Source of the DNA: Lobulomyces angularis
Taxonomy: Eukaryota; Chytridiomycota; Chytridiomycetes; Lobulomycetales; Lobulomycetaceae
Length of the DNA stretch: 28,775 nt
Reading direction: 5' to 3'
Assembly: GCA_027604685.1 (NCBI GenBank)
Contig: JADHYX010000288.1
Coordinates: 1-28,775 of the forward strand
The notes below the pieces were generated by a model. That model was not told the origin of the DNA, searched no databases, and saw only the letters and a list, made by a program, of their open reading frames with translations. Made by a program: the position numbers and the translations under genes. The first letter of the stretch is position 1, and each line of letters starts with the position of its first letter. Shown here piece after piece: positions 1-9,166 of this stretch.

Positions 1-165
1 TCAATACCTGTAAGTATATTTTTTTGTACATTTCTTAAAAATATTGAATTCTAAATTTGTGTAACAGAATAGGTAGTTAATATTTGATAAGCCAAATAGA
101 AAATAAAAAAAAAGAACAAAAAATAAATTTTGTGTAACATAAGTTAAAATATAATCCCAAGTAAT

Positions 166-1312
166 CTAAAAACCTTCACTCACATCTTTATAAATATCAA
201 ATCTCCTTTGAATGGAAACAGGTATTGATTCTCTAGTATCTTTCAAAAATTGTAAATCAATTTCACCATAAACAATATCTTCGTTTTCTCCGCATTCACT
301 TAATATTTTTCCCATTGGATCTATGATGATACTGTGACCATAAGCATGATAAGTAGCTGATAAATCTTAAAAATAATATACATAAATGATATTAGTATTT
401 TTTAGTTAAAACCTCTTGCCGGTGAGCAAGCAGCAACATAGAATTGATTATCCACTGCTCTAGATCTCAATAATAATTCCCAATGTAAAGGTCCTAAAAA
501 TTTCATCTATAATAATGATTAAATTTTTTTCATCAATACCAGTAGTTGTATTAAATGCGCCAGGGTAAATCATCGCAATGCAACCTTTCCTCGCAGCAAT
601 CATTGCTAATTCAGGAAATCTTAAATCATAACCTAAAAAGTAATATGAGTTGAGTTTGAATGTTTCTAGTCATACAAATGCCAATGCCTATCGGTCCAAA
701 TTTTGTTTTTACCATTGTTACTTCATTACCGGGAGATAAAATTTCACTCTCTTTAAAAGTTTGCTTCCCTTTTATATTAATATCAAATAAATCTATGTAT
801 AAAAAATAAGCTCTCTATTATTTCAATTTTCTTTTACGAATTTTTCTGTGAATCCCGAGTAATAAACCTTTATTATCAAATATGGTACATGTATTATAAA
901 ATTTATCATTAAATTTTTCAGGAAAGCTACCCCCGATCTATTCCATTTTATAGATTCAGCAAATATATAATTAGTTATTCTTACCAAATACACGTTAGCT
1001 TCTTTTGCCATGTCAGAAAGTGCATTTCTAGTTTCACCCTGTAAACTTTCTGCGTATTGAGGAAAGAATTGTGTGCCATAGGGAGAGTTGAAACATTCAG
1101 GTAGAACCACTGATAATTTCAATTAGTGAATTTTTAAGATAATTCTTATCACCCAGTTCACATCCATTTTTAGAAGCTTTAAGAACATGGTAAAAAAAAA
1201 ACAATTGAACTAATAGTGTACCTTGAAGAACGAGTTCTCTGGCTTTTTTTAAGTTACATTGTTTGGCTGAAGTTACGAATAGTTGGCATAATCCAACCTT
1301 AATTTTCTGCAT
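166..1312 (-). CDS. NIT2: Omega-amidase (nitrilase superfamily, NIT2-like), 8 exons, 276 aa
   Basis: Hydrolyses omega-amides such as alpha-ketoglutaramate (a by-product of glutamine transamination) to the keto acid plus ammonia, in cytosol or mitochondria. Exons (minus strand): 1312-1222, 1176-1153, 1109-985, 937-838, 792-676, 632-540, 493-413, 365-166; the sum is 831 nt. The nitrilase triad is visible: Glu43 in [11 protein letters not shown], Lys112 in GIHRKIHLFD, Cys153 in GIGICYDLRFPE. The 276-aa length and the triad positions match NIT2-type omega-amidases rather than plant nitrilases. PLHWELL and the final Y.AYGHS motif also fit. The start is the ATG giving [11 protein letters not shown], directly before the first beta strand, so there is no targeting peptide. 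It is divergent from the dehydrogenase at 1443, with a 130-bp shared spacer. The family call is secure; the exact substrate is inferred. Confidence 0.93.
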
Positions 1313-1442
1313 CTGACGGAAAATTTAATTCTTTATTTTCTCCGATGATTTCAAATCAAATGTAAATCAAACTTCAATTGAAATCTATTTAAACTTACCA
1401 AAAAGTAATTGATAATTAAAAAAAACAAAAACAATTAACATA

Positions 1443-2519
1443 ATGGCTATCGAAACTATCAGCAATACTCAAGTTCTCTTTAATTCCGTTCCTGTCGGTG
1501 AACCAACTGAAACTGACTTTAAAGTTGTTACCGTAGCAATAAACCCTCAGTCTCATTTACAAGAAAACTTTCTCTTAATTAAAAATCTTTGGATTTCTCT
1601 TGATCCTTATATGAGGGGCCGCATGAGAAATCCTGAAAAAGGTTATTTCACAATTTTTTTTGGATTTTTCCTAACTTCGTTTTTAGGATCTTATTCTTCT
1701 GCATTTGAGTTAGGTAAACCATTAACCGCTGGTGCAGTTGGTGAAGTTATTCAATCAAATTCTAAACTTTACAACGTTGGCGACGTTGTTCTAGGGCACT
1801 TTGACTGGGCAAACTACACAGTTGCTCATGAGAAAGCAATTCAACAGAAAATTGATCAATCAAAATACAAATTTCCTTTAGAAGCTTGGTTAGGGTTACT
1901 AGGAATGCCATCTTTGACTGCCTACTATGGTTTGGTGCATATCGGCAAACCTAAGGCTGGAGAAACTCTGTACGTTAGTGCTGCGGCTGGTGCAGTTGGA
2001 CAGGTAGTCGGTCAAATTGGGAAAACATTGGGTTTACGGGTTGTTGGTTCAGCCGGTACTGATGAAAAAGTCAAATACCTTACCGAAACTTTAAAATTTG
2101 ATGCTGCATTTAATTACAAGAACGGTGATTTTAAAGAAAATTTGAAAAAATTCACACCTTCAGGTATTGACATTTACTTTGAGAATGTTGGTGGTGAACA
2201 ACTGGAGGCAGTATTAGACCTAATGAATGAGAATGGTAGGATTCCTGTTTGTGGCATGATTTCCCAATATAATGGTGCTGCATATGGTGTCAAAAATTTA
2301 TTTAATGTTATTGGAAAAAGACTTCTTTTGCAAGGCTTCATAGTCGGTGACCATTACAACATATTTCCAGAATTTTTGAATTGGATGATGGAAAACACTA
2401 GTGATGGTAGCTTTTTCTATGAAACAACTATTTCTGAAGGGATTGAAAATGCTCCAAAGGCATTCATTGGTTTGCTTAAGGGTGAAAATACTGGGAAACA
2501 ATTGATCAAAAACATTTGA
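1443..2519 (+). CDS. Zinc-independent MDR dehydrogenase, prostaglandin/2-alkenal reductase type
   Basis: NADPH-dependent medium-chain reductase that probably reduces the C=C bond of enones or alkenals. It has the PTGR/leukotriene-B4-dehydrogenase signature: LDPYMRGRM near residues 49-57, a central GVGxxLG-like region (GLLGMPSLTAYYGL), the Rossmann glycine motif SAAAGAVGQVVGQ (about 178-190), and FENVGGE. No structural zinc cysteines are seen. The frame is open throughout, but 1642-1686 is almost certainly a 45-nt GT-AG intron with no in-frame stop: it encodes a hydrophobic Phe-rich insert exactly where the family reads continuously from NPEKG into SYSSAFELG. Spliced, the protein is 343 aa, the usual family length; unspliced it is 358. 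Ends in TGA. Physiological substrate unknown. Confidence 0.9.
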   Translation: MAIETISNTQVLFNSVPVGEPTETDFKVVTVAINPQSHLQENFLLIKNLWISLDPYMRGRMRNPEKGYFTIFFGFFLTSFLGSYSSAFELGKPLTAGAVGEVIQSNSKLYNVGDVVLGHFDWANYTVAHEKAIQQKIDQSKYKFPLEAWLGLLGMPSLTAYYGLVHIGKPKAGETLYVSAAAGAVGQVVGQIGKTLGLRVVGSAGTDEKVKYLTETLKFDAAFNYKNGDFKENLKKFTPSGIDIYFENVGGEQLEAVLDLMNENGRIPVCGMISQYNGAAYGVKNLFNVIGKRLLLQGFIVGDHYNIFPEFLNWMMENTSDGSFFYETTISEGIENAPKAFIGLLKGENTGKQLIKNI

Positions 2520-2649
2520 TGCAACTTATTTAAACATTAAAACATTATTTATAGTATTATTTAGTTTTAGTATTTATTTTTTTTAAACGTAAATAAAAGT
2601 ATATTTTTTAAGTTTTTGTTTATTTTTTTGTTTCATTCAAGCTCTTTAT

Positions 2650-3245
2650 CTTAAAAATGAATTTGAATAAAATGTGTACTTATGCATACGCTACATTAGA
2701 CATCTGCGGTAACATATTTTAAAACTAAAACAGTATCTAGGAAATGATTATATTAGGAAAAAAAAAAGAATGACAAGTAATCAAAAAGAGTATATAAAAA
2801 AAAAAGTTGAGCAGAAAAATGAATATACTTTTTTAATTTTCTATTAATTACTAAAAAGTTGATTAAATTTTTAAGAAAAAATGCAGATTTTTGAAGCAGT
2901 ATTCTATATGAAAAAATGAAGGTTCAGTAGAGAAACGAGTCAAAAAATTGAGGGATTATTTATAAGAATTAAGCACTTTGCTTCCTATACAACACTGCAG
3001 CTCAAATAAACAAATTTTTCCAATAAAACTTAAAAAAATTTACAATATATATTTGATAATGGTTTGTATTTTGTTAATAAAAAATACACTTTTTATATTC
3101 ATATTGCCTAAAGAACAAATAGTTCTCTAAAAGTTACAGAAAGAATTTTTTTTTTTGAAACTTTTTGTAGAAATTGTCAAAACAACTAATTTTAGTAGTC
3201 AGGTTTGCTGTATCGCCAATCCCAAATGTCTATAATATAATGTAA
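2650..3245 (-). repeat. Decayed dispersed repeat, copy A (coding-derived)
   Basis: About 600 bp that match 20437-21420 in inverted orientation. Two blocks are identical: 27 bp at 3204-3230 (matching 20463-20489) and 20 bp at 3058-3077 (matching 20951-20970). The segments between them align with substitutions and small indels. Copy A lacks about 300 bp present in copy B. On the minus strand it contains a fragment reading DIWDWRYSK, followed by stops and a one-base shift, and a fragment reading LTRFSTEPSFF, so it comes from a protein-coding unit. No intact ORF remains. I do not recognise the parent family. Confidence 0.75.
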
Positions 3246-3448
3246 TTTTTCAACATTCCCATCATTTTTTTTCAAACCTTCCTTTGATTTCCTATTTTAG
3301 TTATTTTTTTTTTTGTGTTACATAACTTTGTTTTAAATAATCCCATTGATCGGGTTGAATACTTCGGAAAAATTTAACATTGACCAGCTTATTAGTTTAT
3401 ATAAATATGCAAGTAGAATCGCAATAATTGTCCTTATAATCCAATAGA

Positions 3449-3790
3449 ATGCCTAACACGCTCTCCTCTTTGGAACCCCTCATAGTTAGTAGTTCTTTGC
3501 AGTCAAATGAAACTAATCAATCCAATACTTTACAAAATATAGCTTTAAATTGTTCTTTAATTTTCACTTTTAGCCTGTTGTGTTTATTTTTAACCTACAA
3601 GATTTTTATTCAACTAAAATACATCAGAAAAGTCCAAGCTTTAAGAAGATTTGAACAAATGCAAAGTTCACTAGACACTGTTGAAGTAGTTGATGAGCTG
3701 CCTCCCTACGAAGCACGAAATCGTTTAACAGAAGGTGGAAGTAGCACCTTAAGTACATACCAAATAACATCACCAGCTCCAGCATATTGA
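3449..3790 (+). CDS. Small single-pass membrane protein with PPxY motif
   Basis: 113 aa, no introns, family not recognised. An Asn/Gln/Ser-rich N-terminus (residues 1-32) with N-glycosylation sequons (NET, NQS) precedes one strongly hydrophobic segment (about 32-50), then a basic stretch (KYIRKVQALRR) and an acidic tail. The tail carries ELPPYEA (PPxY, about residues 84-87), the class of motif bound by WW domains of Nedd4/Rsp5 ubiquitin ligases, and ends in PAPAY. Topology with the N-terminus outside and the basic/PPxY side in the cytosol follows the positive-inside rule. An Rsp5-adaptor-like or ubiquitinated-cargo role is inference. The ATG follows an in-frame stop; the next gene (CAND1) starts 298 bp downstream and no other feature is seen between them. 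Confidence 0.6.
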   Translation: MPNTLSSLEPLIVSSSLQSNETNQSNTLQNIALNCSLIFTFSLLCLFLTYKIFIQLKYIRKVQALRRFEQMQSSLDTVEVVDELPPYEARNRLTEGGSSTLSTYQITSPAPAY

Positions 3791-4088
3791 GAGACAAACA
3801 GACTTTGAGAAAATGTTAATTACCAAAACAAAAAATTTTAATACATACTACATTCCAGTTCATTTTCAAGGTTTTCTTCAGTATTGTGTATAGTATTAAT
3901 TCAAAGCAAAAAATTTAATAGATTTTCACTTAAACATGAAACAGTTGTAATTAAATAAAGCATTTAGAAGTAATGTTTCTAATATTTGAGTCTACAAAGT
4001 TGAACTTTATTCTTTGAAAAAAAGTCTTTTTCAATTTGTGTAACTGAAATATTGAACGATTTATACATACATTGCACTTAATTTAAAA

Positions 4089-7000
4089 ATGAGTAGCTTT
4101 AGTGTGGTATTGGCTACAATTAGTAAGTACTTACTGCTTATTACAGTTTGCAGTTTCACCTTCTATCATTATATATATGTTATTTGTCTTTGCCTATTCT
4201 TAGAAAAACTAATGATCTAATGTTCATTTAGCTGATAAAATGGTTAATGGTGACCCAGATTTTCGTTACATGGCTTTAAATGGTGAATGATTATTATTTA
4301 CTTTTTATTAACCTTGATATTTCCCATTTAGATTTGTCTTTAAATTTGCAAAAAGAAAATTTTAACTGGACATCGCAAGAAGAAAATAGTGTTGTTAATG
4401 GCTTAATTAAGTTATTCAAGGATAATAATTTTGAAGTGCAAAATTTGGCTGTAAAAACGTAATTTTGAAATTAACTGGTTTAAAGTTAACTTTGTTCTCT
4501 AAAACACTTACAGGTTAACTCCTCTTGTAAAAAAATTAAGTGAATCTAAATTAAGCGTTGTAATTGATAATCTTTTTTTGTTGTATCAGCCTAATCAAGA
4601 CAAAAGTGATGCATTAAGAGATGTCGCTTCAATTGGATTAAAAACAATTATTATTGAATTAAGTGAATTGAACTTGTCAAAAGATGTTAATGTTATTAAG
4701 GGCTTGGTACCGAGATTACTGAAAGAATTAAAGGTGGATAAATTTTCCTTTTCTAAATTTATCATTCTTTATTTTCTCCATTGTAGACTCCAAATTCACA
4801 CGCAAATATAAAATTGGATATGATTGATCTTTTAAGTGAAGTTTTATCAAAGTATGGAAGTCATGTTCAAAATTTTCAAACAGAACTGCTAAGAACTTTT
4901 TTGCCTTTACTATCAAATCAAAACTTACTTATTAGAAAAAGAACTGCGCAGGCTTTAGGCAATCTTTCTATCATTTTAGATGAAAAGCTTTTTGATGAAT
5001 TGGTAGAGCATATAAAAAAACTGTTAAAAGAAAACGGAAACGATATGGAGCAGCTGCGTACGTTAGTAGGCTGCCTTACCATTCTGAGGTTTGTGCATAG
5101 TAAAATATAATAATTTTTTTTTTTTGCATTTGCAGTCGTACAGCTTCTCGCAAATCTGGACATCACTTAAAGTCAATTTTACCTATCGTTCTCCCATTGA
5201 TACAGATTGACAATGATGAATTAAGAGAAATTTCATTACAATTATTAGAATCATATGTCTTGCGATGTCCCAACGAAATTACTCCAGAATTATTAAACAT
5301 TATCAGTTTAGGTGTTCAGTATTTAAAATACGATCCGAATTACGGCGAAGACGATATGGATGTTGATGAAGATAACATGGAAGAAGTAAATATAATGTAT
5401 TTACGAAACATTAATTGTTGTAGGATGCAGATGAAGAAAATGAAGAATTTGGGGATGATGACCTTGAGGATGATGATGACATGGTAATTTTTAACTGTCA
5501 ATTCTAAGTTTTGCTTTTTAGTCTTGGAAAGTTAGAAAGTCTGCCGCGAAGTTACTTTCTGCTGTAATTTCAACAAGGCCGGAATTGATAACCGAATTTT
5601 TACAAAATGTCTCATTAACATTAATTCAAAGATTTAGCGAAAGAGAAGAAACCGTTAGAGTAGAGGTTTTGCAAACTTTTACTACTTTAATAAAAATTAT
5701 TAGACCGTTTCGGTTGAGAGATGATCCCGCTAGGTATTAAAAAAAAAAAAATTTGGGTAGTTAACTGTGAATAGTCCGAAAAATTTACTTCGTGCTCAAG
5801 TACCCAAGTTAACTACTAAACTTTCAAAACAGCTTAAGTCATTAAAATGTACACAAACAAGGCAAACAGGTTTTCAGCTTTTAAAAGAGCTGGTTCTGAC
5901 ATTAGATGGTGTTTTGTCAGATTATTTTGATTTATTTTTAAACCCCATTGGAAATTCTCTGGCTACTAGCACAACAAACCAAGCGTTTAGCTATACAAAC
6001 CCTAATCTAAAAATAGAAACCCTGCAGTTTTTGAAGACTTGTTTGCAAAAGCATGATCCTTCGGTTTTCAGTAATTGCTTGGACAAGTTAATTAAACCAA
6101 TTCTGTCGTCTGCTAATGAAAGATACTACAAAATTACTGCTGAAGCATTAATGGTAATTGTAGAGCTAGTTAAAGTCATTAGACCTGACGTAATGATATC
6201 CAGCCCAGTTATATCAAAGCAGATAGAAGAAATCTACGACACGATAATGAAGAATTTAAGTACTGCTGATGCTGATTTAGAAGTTAAAGAAAGGTTGATT
6301 GTATGTTTGGGCGCCGTACTTAGTCAAGCCGGAGACATTATACCTCAAGAAACAGTTAGCAAAATAATTTTACCCTTACTTGTTGATCGACTGAAAAATG
6401 AATTTACTAGAAACACTACTGCTATTGTTATCAAGCGTGTTGCAGAAAGTCCTTTGGGTGAAAATGGTGTAAGCTTATTGCCATTATTTCCAGAGGTCTG
6501 TACTGAGTTAAACTCCTCACTGAAAAAAACTTCTTCGAAGTTAAAATCAACTTCTATAAATACTTTAGAAAGTTTGTATAAAAGATATGAAAATAAAATA
6601 TCTGCGAAAGAGTTGAATGATTTGGCATTGAAGAATTTACAAGAATTAAAATTTTTATTTTCTCTAGAAGATTCTGACCTTCATATATTACCTACAGTAC
6701 TATCTTTAGTCTCTTGTTTAATTGAAGTAACCAAGGGAGAAAACACAATCAATTACATCAGAGGCAACATGCTATCTTCTTTAATTGAAATTTTGATCAA
6801 ATCACCACATTTATTAAGTTCTGGTGGAGCCCTCGATTCTTTATTGAGGTTTTTCAAAACATTAAGTCGATTTAGTAACTATAATGGTCATGGCGATCAA
6901 TTAGTGTCGGAAACTGTTCAGTCTTTAAAAGACGCTGCTATATGCTCAGGTACGAAAAATATCTCAAAAAAAATTTTTATCTTATTTTCTTAGCGATTAC

Positions 7001-8660
7001 GTCTGGAACTCAACAAATTCCAAAGCAATGCTTATCTCTATTATCTCAATGTATTTCTGAGGTTTGCCTAGCTGGTGAAGCGGATAACACTTGGGTTGTT
7101 CAAAAAAGAGAAGAAATTTTAAAGCAATTTTACAGAGAATGTTGCAACTCGACAACAGTGGAAAAGGGAAAACAGTCTACTATTGGAGTTGAAGCTACTA
7201 AATACTTGGCCCTTATGAGTTTAGGAGAATTCGGAAGGAGATTGTAAGACTTTTATTTTGATGTTATTTTATTTATATATTTTTAGTGATATCTCCAATT
7301 CATGTCCAAAGCTCGATGAAACTTTGTTGTCTCTTCTTTCAAATTCAGTAATCGAGGAAGGAAAACAGGCAGCGGCTTTTGCTTTGGGTAACGTAGCATT
7401 AGGAAATTTAGAATTATATATGCCGGCCATCTTAAATGCTGTTAAATCGTCAAAAAAAGAATTGTATTCGGTTTTATTAGCTCTACGAGAGATTATTTCC
7501 AAAGGAAGCACGAAAAAAATTAAATTATTAGAAAAGTACAGCATGGAGATTTTTGAATTATTGTTTTTTCAAATTGAATCAAATCTGGAGGAAGGAACTA
7601 GAATTGTTTTAAGTGAATGCTTGGGAAAGCTTTGCATATTTAATCCTACTGTATTTTTAAAAGAATTTCTAGGGTTATTGAAAAGCCCTAGTAGTAATTC
7701 TAGGCAAACTGTGGTTACCGCAATTAGATACACTTTTAATATCAACAGTGGTTCAGACGAATATGATAATTTATTGAAACCAATCTTAAGTGATTTTTTG
7801 AAGTTGGTCGAAGATGAAGTATTGGTAATATATTTTACAGTATTTTTTTTTTCTTATTTACATTTGTAGAGTGTACGAAGAGCAAGTTTAGCTACATTAA
7901 GTTCTGCGGCCCATCAAAAACCTCATTTAATTGGGGGCTCGTTAAATGTGATTTTGCCATTGTTGTATAAGGAAACTGTTATTAACGTATAAACATATCT
8001 AATTGTTAATTACCACTATTTTTTTTTAAAGAGCTCTTTAATTTATGTCGTGGAAATGGGCCCTTTTAAACACACAGTAGATGATGGATTAGAAGCAAGA
8101 AAGGTATGATAAGTGAATTCTTTTTTTAAAAATGATTTTTTATTAAGGCTGCTTATGATTGCATGAATACATTGTTCGAAACTTGTTTTCATTCAATAGA
8201 ATTAAATACATTTTTAGAAAGAATTGTGCAAGGATTAAGTGATCCGTCTCCAGAAATAAAAATGATTTGTTACAATTCTATTCAAAATTTATTAAAAAAA
8301 CATCAAGACTTTTTAATTTCACAAAAATTAGATGAAATAGTAGAACCCTTAAAGATTGCAGTACTAACCGAAACAAAAGCGAATGCTGTGAAATTGGAAA
8401 AAGAAAAGAACTTTGAATTAGTGAGAGCATCAACAAAATTAGGAATAGTATTGATGAAAAATTTTTACGGCTTATACACAAGCAGCGGTGATAAAGGCAG
8501 TCAGAATAACTTGTTTAGTTCAGGATTAGGACAACCTAAATTTGAAGAGTTTTGTAAAGAAGTTTTGATGTCTGGTAGCAGTCCTGTTAGCGAAATTGTT
8601 AATAATTTAAATCTTGAGCTCAACGAAGGCGTTTTTAATTTCGGGAGTGGAATGGAATAA
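4089..8660 (+). CDS. CAND1: CAND1, cullin exchange factor (HEAT-repeat), 14 exons, 1306 aa
   Basis: Binds unneddylated cullin-RBX1 and swaps substrate-receptor modules on SCF-type ubiquitin ligases. Exons: 4089-4122, 4232-4282, 4332-4458, 4514-4733, 4787-5088, 5136-5385, 5424-5483, 5522-5733, 5775-6949, 6994-7243, 7287-7824, 7870-7986, 8032-8103, 8148-8660; total 3921 nt, in frame. HEAT repeats run throughout. Diagnostic stretches are DFRYMALNDL and VQNLAVK near the N-terminus, an acidic loop (about residues 312-348, Asp/Glu-rich) before SWKVRKSAAKLL, and the C-terminal TIP120 domain from about residue 1110 with VEMGPFKHTVDDGLEARK. Family proteins are about 1230 aa, so this is full length. 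The first intron (108 nt) is the longest; the others are 37-55 nt. Its presence implies a working cullin/Nedd8 cycle. Confidence 0.96.
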
Positions 8661-8925
8661 AACTTTATGCTGAAATACTTCATCTATTAATTTTATGAAA
8701 CTTTTTTGAAATATAGTTATATCTTTGTTTTATAATTAATATTCTCAATAATGTAATATAATTTTTTTTTCCGTTTAATGAAAAGATCTTTATTTTTTTT
8801 GCTGAAATGCGTTCCCTCAATAGATGTTTGTTTAAAAGAGAATCATTATCCATCTAACAGATGAAACATGGTAATTTCTTATGGTAAAGATGGACATGAA
8901 ATTGATGATTTATTTAGTTAGGATA

Positions 8926-9039
8926 TTATTCAGTAAATACAAATTCATTAGCTTTTAATAATAACCCTTCACTCTTATATCTATCATGAACAGCATTAGG
9001 TGCATCATCGAACTCTTTCAGAAAAGTATATATGTCGGC
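8926..9039 (-). other. Candidate alternative or relic last exon of the Ran-binding gene
   Basis: Downstream of the stop of the zinc/Ran-binding gene there is a second open segment reading ADIYTFLKEFDDAPN and ending FVFTE-stop. It is in the phase needed to follow the same upstream donor (exon ending VE with one base left over) and resembles the same C-terminal helix of a Ran-binding domain as the annotated last exon (AAENFRIFFNK). No AG lies directly before it. The nearest acceptor (TTTCTTAG, about 25 bases upstream) gives the wrong frame, and the intervening bases look like a partial duplication of gacatatactt. It may be a disabled mutually exclusive exon or one that uses a site I cannot identify. 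Confidence 0.45.
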
Positions 9040-9166
9040 CAAATGAAGTATATGTCACATTTTGCTAAGAAACGGAAAATTTAAATAAAAAATTTCTTAA
9101 CTTTTCATCTTTTCAATACTTAAAAACATTTATAATTTACAACACTGAAAAAAAATAGCCAGATTT

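Noticed and set aside
4918..5166. Minus-strand ORF of 82 codons
   Set aside because: Antisense shadow of CAND1 exons 5-6 and spanning an intron.
7269..7544. Minus-strand ORF of 91 codons inside CAND1
   Set aside because: Shadow of CAND1 exon 11, which has clear HEAT-repeat coding on the plus strand.
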